Shown here piece after piece: positions 44,635-53,463 of a stretch of DNA of 64,000 nt (within the stretch, counting starts at the first letter, position 1; every line of letters starts with the position of its first letter). A program made the translations under genes and the position numbers. This DNA comes from Enterovibrio nigricans DSM 22720 (lineage in GTDB: Bacteria; Pseudomonadota; Gammaproteobacteria; Enterobacterales; Vibrionaceae): assembly GCF_900167155.1 (NCBI RefSeq), contig NZ_FUXU01000014.1, forward strand, positions 1 through 64,000. The letters run 5' to 3'. A model generated the notes under the pieces. It saw only the letters and a list, made by a program, of their open reading frames with translations. It did no database searches and was not told where the DNA came from.

Positions 44635-45007
44635 ATGCTTGTAAAGGCCAATCGTAAGAAATACTCGCAAAAACGTCCTTGTTAGGACAATTGACAATCT
44701 CTCCTTCAGCTTTAACACCCTTTTCTTTAAGCACTGATATGGCCGCTTCCATTTCTGCACGAAGTATTTGTTCACTTTCACAAATATCGAATTTTGTACG
44801 TGCTGGCGTTTTCCCTCTCGGTCCGTCTGGAGATGGGAACATCCTATTTTGAGTATGCAGTGCTACCCAGCCAAGGCTATCTACCTTCTTGATGTGGTAA
44901 AATACACCTTCGAAATTAGCCAATTCTTCGCGCAACACCTGTCCTTTATCAATAGCGTAAATTTTTTGTCGGCACTCACCATTTGCATCAATCAAATAAA
45001 CTTTCAC
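44633..45007 (-). CDS. Hypothetical protein, phage cargo
   Basis: 124 residues starting (GTG) MKVYLIDANGECRQKIYAID. No family is recognised. It contains GVFYHIKKVDSLGWVAL and a C-terminal EGEIVNCPNKDVFASISYDW. The gene is AT-rich against its neighbours and opposite in direction to Q and the activator, which marks it as a moron. The start is not backed by a good ribosome-binding site. Confidence 0.6.
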   Translation of the reverse strand: MKVYLIDANGECRQKIYAIDKGQVLREELANFEGVFYHIKKVDSLGWVALHTQNRMFPSPDGPRGKTPARTKFDICESEQILRAEMEAAISVLKEKGVKAEGEIVNCPNKDVFASISYDWPLQA

Positions 45008-45179
45008 AGCATCACATGTGTCCGCACATTTCTCCTATTACATTAAAAACCGAGTGCATATCAACTATGTTTTGAGTTTCGATACACAGAAGACATGACA
45101 GAATTAGACGGGTGCTGTACAAATAACCAGCACTTAATTACTATCGTTTGGTCGGTCAGTAAGTTAGGGGAAGGTTTTC

Positions 45180-45629
45180 ATGCGTGTGGATTGTTCATGC
45201 GGTGCGCAAGCTGTGGTGAGCCGCAGCGAGAGAGACAGCACAGACTCAAATATCACAAACTTGTATTGCTCATGCACAAACCCTGAATGCGGCCATACGT
45301 TTGTTGCCAGTCTGAGTTTTAGGCATTCTTTAAGTTTTCCAGCCAGCGTTCCCGCTGGCTTGTCTTTGCAACCGTATGTGGAAGGAAAACGCATTTATTG
45401 TGGTTGCGGTGAAAGGGCGATCATTCAAAAAACTAACCGACTTTCCAACACAGTAAGCGATTTATATTGCCAGTGTTCTGGCTGTGGCCACCGCTTCGTG
45501 ATGTGTCGCGCTCATGCCTACACCCTTTCACCTTCAGCACTCACCACCAACGAATTGGCAATGGCGCTGATTCGCTCTGTTACGCCATCTGTTCGCCAAA
45601 CGCTTCAACAACAACTGGCGCTGTTTTAG
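45180..45629 (+). CDS. Tandem Ogr/Delta-type late transcription activator
   Basis: 149 residues with two successive zinc modules. Module 1 has CSCG (residue 5) with CSCTNPECGHTF (about 31-42); module 2 has CGCG (about 75) with CQCSGCGHRF (about 98-107). The pattern and ending match P2 Ogr, but duplicated as in satellite phage P4 Delta. Such proteins bind upstream of late promoters and contact RNA polymerase alpha. GGGGAAGG precedes the ATG. It presumably switches on the O, P, FI and other late promoters. Confidence 0.8.
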   Translation: MRVDCSCGAQAVVSRSERDSTDSNITNLYCSCTNPECGHTFVASLSFRHSLSFPASVPAGLSLQPYVEGKRIYCGCGERAIIQKTNRLSNTVSDLYCQCSGCGHRFVMCRAHAYTLSPSALTTNELAMALIRSVTPSVRQTLQQQLALF

Positions 45630-45816
45630 CGTCGGCCTCCACTAAGCCAATTAAATAGTCTAACACCGCGTTCTCTTCTGGGTTCGCGGTGTTTTCTGAT
45701 GCGCGGTTTTCAAGCCATATGAGGGCTTGTTGGTATTGAACATTCACTTTTTTATTATCCCTAACCACTGTACATACATACAGTATATTTTGACGTTTAT
45801 TATATTGTCGAGACAT
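45580..45816 (-). CDS. Possible small protein, 78 residues
   Basis: A - strand frame (MSRQYNKRQNILYVCTVVRD to EAFGEQMA) overlaps the 3' end of the activator gene by 50 bp. Its first codon coincides with the edge of the IS21-like remnant, so the true N terminus may have been lost. No family and no ribosome-binding site were seen. Its amino-acid composition looks natural. It may be a phage protein or chance. Confidence 0.35.
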   Translation of the reverse strand: MSRQYNKRQNILYVCTVVRDNKKVNVQYQQALIWLENRASENTANPEENAVLDYLIGLVEADAKTAPVVVEAFGEQMA

Positions 45817-45818
45817 GC

Positions 45819-46577
45819 TGCATATTTCGGAGCATTCCGATCAGTCATTTCGGGATTATCCGATCACCCATTTCGGTTTAAACCGATCACCGATTCCGCG
45901 ATTATCCGATCACTTTTAGCCTCACTCCGAAATCGGTGATCGGAATAGCGAAAACCGCGATCGGAATGCCGAAATCCTTCCTTTTTCTCTTTTAAATCAA
46001 TAGCTCGCTATTCTTTACCTCTTACACAAGATGGGAAGGAAGCGACAATGGCAAAAAAGAGAACTCCAATGAACAAAATCAAAGAGGTATTACGCCTTAA
46101 GTACGACTGCGGTCTCTCAAATCGCAGTATCGCTTCTTGCCTTAAACTCGGCCCTTCAACCATCTCGGAACTCCTGACTCGCTTTAAACAAAGCCAACTT
46201 GGCTGGCCTCTGCCCGAAGGTTGCAGCGATACCGCTCTCATTCAAGCGCTGTATCACAGCAAGAAAGCCAGTCGCGATAAAGTCATGCCAGACTTCACGC
46301 AATACGCTGTCGAGCTCAGACGTAAGGGCATGACCAAGATGTTGTTGTGGCAGGAATATCATGAGCAATATCAGAGCAAGCCTACGCTTACACTCAGTTC
46401 TGCGAGCACTTCACGCGTTGGTTCAAAACCCAAAAGCGCAGCATGCGCCAACTACATGTTGCAGGTGATAAGCTGTTTATCGATTACTGTGGGCCTCGGC
46501 TTCAGGTGGTCAACCCTGACACAGGTGAAGTGCGCGAAGCAGAAGTGTTCGTGGCGACCTTAGGTGCGTCCAATTAG
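45819..46577 (+). mobile_element. Remnant of an IS21-family insertion sequence
   Basis: The left end begins near TGCATATTTCGG and contains six copies of a CCGATC/GATCGG motif between about 45836 and 45966, the multiple end repeats typical of IS21 relatives. It continues into a truncated transposase gene. No istB and no right end are present. It lies between the activator and the replication gene. Confidence 0.7.
46048..46577 (+). pseudogene. IS21-type transposase IstA, frameshifted and truncated
   Basis: It starts MAKKRTPMNKIKEVLRLKYD with a helix-turn-helix (SNRSIASCLKLGPSTISELL), as in IstA. After EYHEQYQ the frame shifts near 46365-46376. The rest continues in another frame as QAYAYTQFCEHFTRWFKTQK and LHVAGDKLFIDYCGPRLQVV (first DDE Asp), and ends GASN-stop at 46575-46577. 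Only about a third of the usual 500 residues remain, so it is inactive. Confidence 0.85.
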
Positions 46578-46610
46578 TTTTCAGTTTTCATGCGGACTGC
46601 TCCTTTCCCA

Positions 46611-49361
46611 TTAAATCAGCGGCCATTCTTCGTCATCCCAGTAGGTTGGCGGGATGCGTGAAAGGTCGGGTTGTGTGTTTTTCGGTGCTTTTGGTGGTGC
46701 GCTTTCCGGTTTTCCGAAGTTGAGGAAATCGTCTAGCGCATCATCGAACGCTTTTTGTTCGCGCTGTTTGCGGCCATCGTCTTCCGCAATGAGTTGTGGC
46801 GGTCGTTGGATGGTGATGTATTGGCCGTTTTCGTCTAATACCTGTTCGGTCACTTGGCGAATGCGCAATGTTCTGCCGTCGCCAACGTTAACGCGGGAGC
46901 CTTTCAGCATGGCTTCGAGCGCATCTTCGCCAATTTCCCAGCCTTCGCGGTATAAGTGACCAAATTGCTCGTTAATTCCTACGCAGACGGGGTGCGTACA
47001 GTTATTGACAGAACTCCGAGAGGCGGCAGAGCCGCCAGAAAGAGCAAGAGCTTCCGCTGTCGCGTCTGACTTTTTGCGGATTTCCCAAACCTTGGTGCGC
47101 GTTTTCACGCTTTCACCGTCTGCGACAAAGCCAATGATTTTCGACACGGCGTAACCGTAGGCAGAACCAAACGGCGTCACTTCGTAATCGTTGCGGATTT
47201 GCAGTTCGTCACGCGATACAAACGGGCCACCTTGCCCCATCACGTAGCCTTTCCAGTCGCCTTGGTCGGCGGCTTTCAATGTTTCTGTTACGCCTTTGCT
47301 GTCTGTCTTTGGAATGTAGGTATTCATCAGACGGGCAAACAGGTCTTTGGTGTTTATATTCAGGTGCTTCACGGCCACTGCATTCAGGCGCGGGCCAACA
47401 AAGCTTTGTGAGTAGCTTTCTTCCAACAACTTGATCAGATCGCTGCGTTCTTGTTGTGCCAGGTAGTTGCCAAACTCCATTTTGTTGGCGTTGGCATAAC
47501 GGCGCAGTTCGCGGTATGTGGTCACAGGTGCGCCACCAAAGAATTGAAACTGGCGGATGTTCCAGCGGGTTTTCCAAGCGGTGACGGCTTTTGCTGTGTC
47601 TTTCACGTCTTTGCCTGTTTCGTCGTCTTTCTCGCCGTCCATCGCGTAACCGTCAATGTTCTTGGAAATGTACTTGGCGATATAGCCGGTTGCGGTGCCT
47701 TTGGCTGGGTCGATGAATTTCACATCGCAACGCGCTGAATAATCCACGTTGAAATCTGTCAGCGCTGGCGCTTCGGTGAATGGATATGGCATCACACCTG
47801 CTGGCACTTCTACCACTGGGCGCAGGTTCGCCACGCCTTTCAGTTTGCTGGTAAAGCGGTGGTCTAGCATTTTCGGCACGGTAAAGCCGCTGTTTGGCGC
47901 TACCTGTGGCATTGGCACGCCTGCATATTGCACTGGGTAAAAGAGGCGCTTTTGGGTGAACAGTTCGTGCATGTCTTCTTGAATGGCGTATTCAATAAAC
48001 ACTTTGGTGATGCGGAAAACGTCTTCCGGCTTTGCCCAAAGCAACATGTGCCAGTGTGGGGTTGCGTCGTGGTGCGGCTCTGCGGTGCGCACGCCAAACC
48101 AACGGATGTCAGCGCGTGCCAGTGCTGCGCGGATTTTCGCCCATGTGCGGTTGAGGTATTGCTGTGCATCACGCGGGCTTGCGCCGCTCCAATGGGGAAT
48201 GAAGCCGCCTTTCTTGTAGGTGTTGTGGTAACAACTTGGCGCGGTCAGTGTCAGGAACAGGCCTGTTAAACCAAAGTGGCTGGCGATATCTTCGCAACCA
48301 CGTGTGCGCACCATGAGTTCCATGCGTCGAATGGCAGGGTTTGCCACTGACTTCAATACCATGTCTTTCAGTGAGGCGGTTTCTTCGGTTTCGGCGTCGA
48401 ACAGTTCCATGGCTTCGATCGCTTCCCAGTTGCGCTTCTTCTGTTCTTCGTATTCGTATTGGCAATCGCGTGAGCAATATGGGCTGGCATTCTTGCTGAC
48501 TTGGCCCATGGCAATGGCGAGGTGTTCGCGCATGATTTTGCGGGATTTCTTCAAGCGGTTTTCCCACCACTTTTCGTTGGTGGTTGCCAGCAATGCGCAT
48601 TCGTAATCTTCTACCGTTGGGCGCTTTTTGGTGAGCTGTGGCTTGATGCCGAGGCTTTCCACGAACTTTGCCAACGCTTCATAGGCTTGTTGAGCCACTT
48701 CTTTGTGCTTGGTGCCTGATGGCAGGGCGTCGACTTCTGCCAGCATTTTTTCTTGGCAGACGTTCGCCATTTGAAAGGCCATTTCTTTGATTTCGTCGCG
48801 GTCGAGCTCGCACAGTAGCTTTTCGCGCTGTGGGCGTTGTGTGGCGGTGGCGAAGTCGAACGGCAGGCGTTCTTGCTGTGGGCCAACAAACACTTTGCCT
48901 TGTGCGGCGCGTTTGTCGGCTTCGTTGAGTTTGTCGGCGTAGTCGCCCGCCAGTGCTGCCACTTTCTTCAGGGTTGGCAGTTTGCGGTAACGGTTCATGA
49001 CCAAGCGAATGCGGCGCTGAAGTTCACCGCCCATTCGTTTGGTAACGAATTCGTTTGCAGCCTTGCGGCCTTTGCTGTTGAAAATGCCAATGTATTTATT
49101 GGCAAAGTAGCGCACCAGGTAATCAGGCAGATCGGCAAAGTAAGGTTTGCGCCAGTCGTGGTCGTCTGGGTTCACGTAGTAAAGCTTGCGCTCGGTGACG
49201 CTCATTGCCTCCGGTTCGCGGGTGTGTTTTTCCGGTGGCAGGGCAAGGCCGGAAACCTCACGCGCAGGCAAAGCGCCAGCGGCCCACAATTGGGCCAGCT
49301 TTTCTGCTTCGTATGCGGCGGCGGTTCCCGGAATCGCCAGTGGGGTTGCAGGGCGGGTCAT
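46611..49361 (-). CDS. Replication initiator gpA-like, HUH endonuclease
   Basis: 916 residues, the rolling-circle initiator of P2-type phages (P2 gpA 761). The HUH metal site is PHWHMLLW (about residue 435). The paired nicking tyrosines are in YIAKYISKN (about residues 558-566), as in P2 A and phiX174 A. Three or more zinc-like Cys residues occur around SPYCSRDCQYEY (about 298). The replication origin is expected inside or near this gene. It ends 34 bp from the IS21-like remnant. Confidence 0.9.
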   Translation of the reverse strand: MTRPATPLAIPGTAAAYEAEKLAQLWAAGALPAREVSGLALPPEKHTREPEAMSVTERKLYYVNPDDHDWRKPYFADLPDYLVRYFANKYIGIFNSKGRKAANEFVTKRMGGELQRRIRLVMNRYRKLPTLKKVAALAGDYADKLNEADKRAAQGKVFVGPQQERLPFDFATATQRPQREKLLCELDRDEIKEMAFQMANVCQEKMLAEVDALPSGTKHKEVAQQAYEALAKFVESLGIKPQLTKKRPTVEDYECALLATTNEKWWENRLKKSRKIMREHLAIAMGQVSKNASPYCSRDCQYEYEEQKKRNWEAIEAMELFDAETEETASLKDMVLKSVANPAIRRMELMVRTRGCEDIASHFGLTGLFLTLTAPSCYHNTYKKGGFIPHWSGASPRDAQQYLNRTWAKIRAALARADIRWFGVRTAEPHHDATPHWHMLLWAKPEDVFRITKVFIEYAIQEDMHELFTQKRLFYPVQYAGVPMPQVAPNSGFTVPKMLDHRFTSKLKGVANLRPVVEVPAGVMPYPFTEAPALTDFNVDYSARCDVKFIDPAKGTATGYIAKYISKNIDGYAMDGEKDDETGKDVKDTAKAVTAWKTRWNIRQFQFFGGAPVTTYRELRRYANANKMEFGNYLAQQERSDLIKLLEESYSQSFVGPRLNAVAVKHLNINTKDLFARLMNTYIPKTDSKGVTETLKAADQGDWKGYVMGQGGPFVSRDELQIRNDYEVTPFGSAYGYAVSKIIGFVADGESVKTRTKVWEIRKKSDATAEALALSGGSAASRSSVNNCTHPVCVGINEQFGHLYREGWEIGEDALEAMLKGSRVNVGDGRTLRIRQVTEQVLDENGQYITIQRPPQLIAEDDGRKQREQKAFDDALDDFLNFGKPESAPPKAPKNTQPDLSRIPPTYWDDEEWPLI

Positions 49362-49585
49362 ACTGCGGCGAACTCCTGCGCATCAACCACCATGAAACCA
49401 CCTTTGTTTTGGCCTTTGAGGATCACGTTATTCACGGCTTTCACGCAGCCAAGCTGCGCCATTGCCTGTTGAATCGCCGTGTCTTTGGATTCGAATTCAC
49501 CCAGTTGGATGTTCATCACTTCGGCTTTTTCGTTGCGCACGATTTTGCCGTCATGGTTGAGGAATATGGCGAGGAAATTGATCAT
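49358..49585 (-). CDS. Small phage protein upstream of gpA
   Basis: 75 residues (MINFLAIFLNHDGKIVRNEK to VVDAQEFAAV). AGGAG lies 8 nt before ATG 49585, which rejects the longer open frame to 49756. The stop overlaps the gpA start (ATGA), so it is translationally coupled to the initiator. Function unknown. Confidence 0.7.
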   Translation of the reverse strand: MINFLAIFLNHDGKIVRNEKAEVMNIQLGEFESKDTAIQQAMAQLGCVKAVNNVILKGQNKGGFMVVDAQEFAAV

Positions 49586-49866
49586 GCTGCTTGCTCCTGC
49601 GGTTTCTTTAGGTCGGCTAATTTCTCGATCAAGCGGTCTTCCATTGCCAGAATGGTTTCTGCGGTGAAGGGTTTGCCGTTGCTTGAATCCAGATAAATGA
49701 CGGCTTCGGTGCGGGCGTCCAAAATCTCTACCTTTGCGGTTTTGCGACTTGCCCAAACTGACACGTCCACCAAAAAGCGGCGGGGTTGTTGCAGCACTGA
49801 TTCAGTGCTCAACCAAATCAGTCCATCTATCGCGGTTTTCAGGTCTTTCACTTTTTGTTCTTCCAT
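49582..49866 (-). CDS. Small phage protein of the early operon
   Basis: 94 residues (MEEQKVKDLKTAIDGLIWLS to DLKKPQEQAA), acidic and mainly helical. ATG 49866 follows AAAGG; a TTG six codons upstream is less likely. The four-base overlap with the next gene shows operon coupling. No family recognised. Confidence 0.65.
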   Translation of the reverse strand: MEEQKVKDLKTAIDGLIWLSTESVLQQPRRFLVDVSVWASRKTAKVEILDARTEAVIYLDSSNGKPFTAETILAMEDRLIEKLADLKKPQEQAA

Positions 49867-49927
49867 GGTGTTTGCCTTTCTCAACTGACGAAAAAAGGCC
49901 CCGAAGGGCCAAAGGTACTGCTTGCCG

Positions 49928-50299
49928 TTATCTGAAATCTGAAGGTAGGGTTTTTTCGATATGGCCCACGGCGTTGTTAAAGCGGCGAACCACGCTTGAA
50001 AACTCTTTCAAGCCACGGCGCACTTTTTCGCGGGTCAGGTCGTCCAGTTCTTTGAAGTTCTTATCTCTAAGTTTGTGGTCTGCGCGTCCAGCCAACAGGA
50101 TCAGTCCACGCTGTCTTTCATCTAGACCGTTGTATACGAGAGCGATTTGGCTTTGCTTGTGGCCTTTGGTGAATAGCGCTTTTGCAGCAGCGATGCTGTC
50201 TTCCGCTGGGCGCGTGTCGGCGTTGGCAGCTTGCTCAATCAAGGCGCGTGCCTGATTGCTGTTGTGCGGCTGGCTGGTTAGTGCAAATGCGTTGCTCAT
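49928..50299 (-). CDS. Phage early protein, possibly a replication accessory
   Basis: 123 residues, helical and charged (QARALIEQAANADTRPAEDS, DERQRGLILLAGRADHKLRD). The position between the CII-like gene and gpA is that of gpB-like accessory genes in P2, but there is no clear similarity to gpB. AAGGA precedes the ATG. Confidence 0.6.
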   Translation of the reverse strand: MSNAFALTSQPHNSNQARALIEQAANADTRPAEDSIAAAKALFTKGHKQSQIALVYNGLDERQRGLILLAGRADHKLRDKNFKELDDLTREKVRRGLKEFSSVVRRFNNAVGHIEKTLPSDFR

Positions 50300-50311
50300 G
50301 ATGCGTTTTCC

Positions 50312-50854
50312 TTATGCGATGCCGGGCAGGGGGAAACCCGCTGCGACATCTGCACCTATGGACAGAAGCGGCTGAATCCCTGCGGTTTTGGTTTCGATGG
50401 TGTTGATCACAGAAACGAAGTTGCGAATGCCTGCACTCGCAATGTTTCTGATGCGGTCACGCTCGGTACGCGGTAGGCGGCTGCCGTTGGCGTTTTGCAG
50501 AACGACTTGCGCCAACTCGCCAGAAAACTGGCTGGCTTTCAGCGCCTTGATTGCCAATGTTTCTTCTGTGTCTGCACCTGTGATTGGCGCACCCACGTAA
50601 TTGACGCTCTGCAAAACACCCTCAATCAGTTCCGGGCGGCCTGAGCGGTTGGTGATTTCGATAAGTTGTTCAACGGTCAGCTTCGCTTCGGCGTAATCTG
50701 GGTTGATGCGCTTGCGGATGGTTCCCGCTGCATAACCCAGTCCACGCTCCAACTGACTGGAAAGGCGAAGCGCGGCAAATGCCTGACAACCTGCTCGCCA
50801 ACCTTGCGGGACATTCCCACGTGAACCGTCCATTTGATTATTTTGAGTCATCAT
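50312..50854 (-). CDS. CII-like phage regulator
   Basis: 180 residues. The N-terminal half carries a helix-turn-helix-like LERGLGYAAGTIRKRINPD and LTVEQLIEITNRSGRPELIE, as in the K139 CII family. The C-terminal half is a long helical region. It lies downstream of cox in the early leftward operon. Start is the first of two adjacent ATGs; an upstream TTG is possible. It likely governs the lytic-lysogenic decision or early transcription. Confidence 0.72.
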   Translation of the reverse strand: MMTQNNQMDGSRGNVPQGWRAGCQAFAALRLSSQLERGLGYAAGTIRKRINPDYAEAKLTVEQLIEITNRSGRPELIEGVLQSVNYVGAPITGADTEETLAIKALKASQFSGELAQVVLQNANGSRLPRTERDRIRNIASAGIRNFVSVINTIETKTAGIQPLLSIGADVAAGFPLPGIA

Positions 50855-50963
50855 CAATACTCAATTGAGTGCGTAAGGCAAAAAATGACTGCAAATCCGA
50901 AAACTCTGTACCACAAAGGCAGGTTTTTGAATTGCAGTCTTTCATTTGAGTGATTAGCCGAAT

Positions 50964-51164
50964 TCATGCGGCTTGCTCTGCGCTGCGGCGGTAAAGAGCA
51001 ACAAGGTTGATGAGTGCGGCTGAGTTGCGACCCTTCTTTGGAAGAATCGGTAATTCGCCACTCTGAATCATGCTGTCGATTGCGCGCGGGCTTTGTCCGG
51101 TCATTTCGGCGAAGCGTTTTTTTGTTACGAATGGTGCGGGCGGTGCTATTGGGTAAGCGCTCAT
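50964..51164 (-). CDS. Cox/excisionase-like DNA-binding protein
   Basis: 66 residues with a winged-helix/helix-turn-helix region KRFAEMTGQSPRAIDSMIQS (about 16-35), as in P2 Cox (FAKLIGKSTGAVRRMIDKG). Cox proteins repress the lysogenic promoter and direct excision. It is divergent from cI across a 92-bp operator region. AAGGAT precedes the ATG. Confidence 0.78.
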   Translation of the reverse strand: MSAYPIAPPAPFVTKKRFAEMTGQSPRAIDSMIQSGELPILPKKGRNSAALINLVALYRRSAEQAA

Positions 51165-51256
51165 AGTGGTATCCTTCTCCGTTACTTTGTCTAATTTGGC
51201 GTGTATGTGTTCGTTTTAGCGTGCGAGCGTTCAACTTTGAGGATTATTGATCGCAT
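51165..51256. promoter_or_regulatory. cI-cox operator/promoter region
   Basis: The 92-bp space between divergent cI and cox. Two similar direct repeats, GCGTGTATGTGTTC (from about 51198) and GCGTGCGAGCGTTC (from about 51219), are spaced about two helical turns and are candidate repressor or Cox sites. TTGAAC on the - strand could be a -35 for cox, but no good -10 follows. Confidence 0.5.
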
Positions 51257-51859
51257 ATGAGTTCATTGCAAGCGCAAATACCCGCACCTGCGTACGTTGG
51301 TGGGAAACCTTTTATTGAAAGGTTGATGCAGATCACAGGAAAAAACTCACATGGGCAGCTTGCGGACGTAATTGGGGTTCCAAAATCCACAATTTCGACC
51401 TGGTCTGAGCGCGGAAACCTCTCTTATGAGATTGTTCTTCGTCTCCATCTTGCTTTGGGGGTTTCTGTTGAGTGGCTTTCTTTTGGCACTGGTGAGCCGT
51501 ACGAGTCCAATCGAGTATTGGCAACTGAAAGTCTGACGGTTAGCACTTTGAAAAATGGTGAACTTGAGGAAACTGGCAACTTATCTTTGGATGAAAAGAC
51601 GCTTGAGGTTTACGGACTTCTTGCTGATAGCACATTGGTAATTGAACAGAGTGATACCCGGTTCTTCATTGATAAGAATGAAACCAACCCAACATCAGGC
51701 CGCTATTTGATTGATGTGGATGGCAACTTTTCGATTAACCAGATTCAACGTTTGCCAGGCAAGAAACTGGCTGTGGAGTTTAATGGCTCGACACTGACTG
51801 TTGATGAAGGCGATATAAAAGTATTAGGCCGTGTCGCCATGAGCATGATTAGGGATTAA
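51257..51859 (+). CDS. CI-type phage repressor
   Basis: 200 residues. The N-terminal helix-turn-helix (SHGQLADVIGVPKSTISTWS, about 31-50) and VSVEWLSFG match the bacteriophage CI family of K139 and related phages. The C-terminal half is beta-rich (RYLIDVDGNFSINQIQRLPG) and S24-like in shape, but the catalytic Ser/Lys pair is not obvious, so RecA-dependent self-cleavage is doubtful. It maintains lysogeny. Confidence 0.82.
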   Translation: MSSLQAQIPAPAYVGGKPFIERLMQITGKNSHGQLADVIGVPKSTISTWSERGNLSYEIVLRLHLALGVSVEWLSFGTGEPYESNRVLATESLTVSTLKNGELEETGNLSLDEKTLEVYGLLADSTLVIEQSDTRFFIDKNETNPTSGRYLIDVDGNFSINQIQRLPGKKLAVEFNGSTLTVDEGDIKVLGRVAMSMIRD

Positions 51860-51893
51860 TCCCAATACAACAATAAAAAATGGAGTCGTTTAA

Positions 51894-52394
51894 ATGAAAG
51901 AGTCTAAGCATGTCGTCAAGTTCAAAGATCGCCATTTGCAGAGCGGTGAGTCGGTTCTTGTTTGGGCTGAAGGTTACATCGGGGAAATGATGGGCAAGGG
52001 CAAAGACACGCAACACAATGGCGTGTTGATGGTGACTGGCTCTCGCGTAGTTTTCTATCGAAAAGGGCTTCTTGGTGAAGTGCTGGAAACCATTCCACTG
52101 AAAGCGATCACTTCTGTGGAGCGCAAATCAACACTTGGTCATCGCGTTTTAAGATTCCACACAAGCCACGATGATTTAACGTTCAAGACTTTTGCTGATA
52201 AGGAATTGGAGCAGCGTATTTCTGATGCTGTTGATTCTGGTCGCTATCAAACAGAGCATGCCAAAATTGAGCCCCAGCAATCAGAACCAGATGCGGTTGA
52301 GAAACTGAAGAAACTTGCTGAACTTAAAGAAGCAGGTGTGATCACCGAAAGCGAGTTCAACGAGAAGAAAGAAAAGCTGTTAGCTGAAATCTAA
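51894..52394 (+). CDS. PH-domain plus SHOCT protein
   Basis: 166 residues. Residues about 15-115 form a bacterial PH-like domain (GVLMVTGSRVVFYRKGLLGE, IPLKAITSVE). The end is a SHOCT motif (VEKLKKLAELKEAGVITESE FNEKKEKLL). GGAG precedes the ATG. It lies between cI and int in the lysogeny transcript and so may be expressed in the lysogen as a conversion gene. Molecular role unknown. Confidence 0.78.
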   Translation: MKESKHVVKFKDRHLQSGESVLVWAEGYIGEMMGKGKDTQHNGVLMVTGSRVVFYRKGLLGEVLETIPLKAITSVERKSTLGHRVLRFHTSHDDLTFKTFADKELEQRISDAVDSGRYQTEHAKIEPQQSEPDAVEKLKKLAELKEAGVITESEFNEKKEKLLAEI

Positions 52395-52396
52395 TT

Positions 52397-53437
52397 ATGT
52401 CAGTCCGAAACCTTAAAGACGGCAGTGCTCTGCCTTGGATTTGTGAATGTTACCCGCACGGCTCAAAGGGCAAGCGGGTGCGCAAGCGCTTTGCCACCAA
52501 AGGCGAGGCGCTTTCTTTTGAGCGCTTCACTATGGATGCGGCTAACGCTCGCCCATGGATGGGACAAAAGGCAGAATCCCGCAGCTTGAAAGAACTGGCG
52601 GATTTATGGTTTCGGCTGCACGGCCAACACTTAACCAGCGGCGCAAAAAGTTTGAAGCGTTTGCATCAGGCCATTGAAGAATTGGGCAACCCGCTGGCGC
52701 GTGAATTCACTGCAAAAGAGTTCCTGCACTGGCGATCACTTCGCGTAAACCGATACGCTGCCCAACATGGCAAAGACAAACAAGCCGCAGCAGCCACGCA
52801 CAATGTTGACCTGGCATTGTTGAAAGGTGTGTTTAATTTCCTGATCAGTGCGGACGAATGGCACTTGCCAAACCCATTGGCGAGCGTGAAGAAACTGGCA
52901 AGTGACCAAGCTGAAATGACGTATCTCACTGAAGATGAAATCAGGCTATTACTTGGCAGCTTTGAAAAGGCGACTTATAAGGCGTCATACCTGTTGGTTT
53001 GCAAGTTGTGCATGTCAACCGGCGCACGTATTTCCGAGATTGAGAACTTAACCCGATCACAGGTTTCACAGTTCAAGGTCACGTTCACTAAAACCAAAAC
53101 CAAACAAAACCGAACGGTGCCAATCAGTGAAGATTTGTATTCAGAGCTGATGCGCTACGATGAAGAACACGGCCTGCCAGTTCAACCAGTGCGTAAAATG
53201 CTGGAAAAGCGTTTGGCAAAATTGTTCCCACGTTTACCGGACGGCCAGAAAACCCACGTTTTCCGCCATACCTTTGCCAGCCACTTCATGCAACATGGCG
53301 GCGACATTCTCACCCTTCAGCGTATTTTGGGCCATGCCAATATCCAAATGACCATGAAATATGCCCACTTCGCGCCAGACCATTTGCAACAAGCTGTAAC
53401 GTTGAACCCACTGGCAACCATGATCACACCTGATTAA
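52397..53437 (+). CDS. int: Tyrosine integrase
   Basis: 346 residues. The N-terminal SAM-like core-binding region is followed by the catalytic domain. The latter has Arg in STGARISEIENL (about residue 212), H-x-x-R in HVFRHTFASHF (about 286-289), LGHANIQMTMKYAHF with the nucleophile Tyr (about 321), and a conserved Lys region in TKTKTKQNRTVPI. It is the P2/K139-type integrase and is adjacent to attR, as expected. No good ribosome-binding site is visible, so it may be translationally coupled to the gene 2 bp upstream. Confidence 0.92.
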   Translation: MSVRNLKDGSALPWICECYPHGSKGKRVRKRFATKGEALSFERFTMDAANARPWMGQKAESRSLKELADLWFRLHGQHLTSGAKSLKRLHQAIEELGNPLAREFTAKEFLHWRSLRVNRYAAQHGKDKQAAAATHNVDLALLKGVFNFLISADEWHLPNPLASVKKLASDQAEMTYLTEDEIRLLLGSFEKATYKASYLLVCKLCMSTGARISEIENLTRSQVSQFKVTFTKTKTKQNRTVPISEDLYSELMRYDEEHGLPVQPVRKMLEKRLAKLFPRLPDGQKTHVFRHTFASHFMQHGGDILTLQRILGHANIQMTMKYAHFAPDHLQQAVTLNPLATMITPD

Positions 53438-53463
53438 CACGCCCCAATCGCCCCCAGTTTGAG

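Noticed and set aside
51257-51859. CI as a RecA-cleavable S24 repressor
   Set aside because: The C-terminal half is beta-rich, but I cannot point to an Ala-Gly cleavage site or a Ser/Lys dyad.
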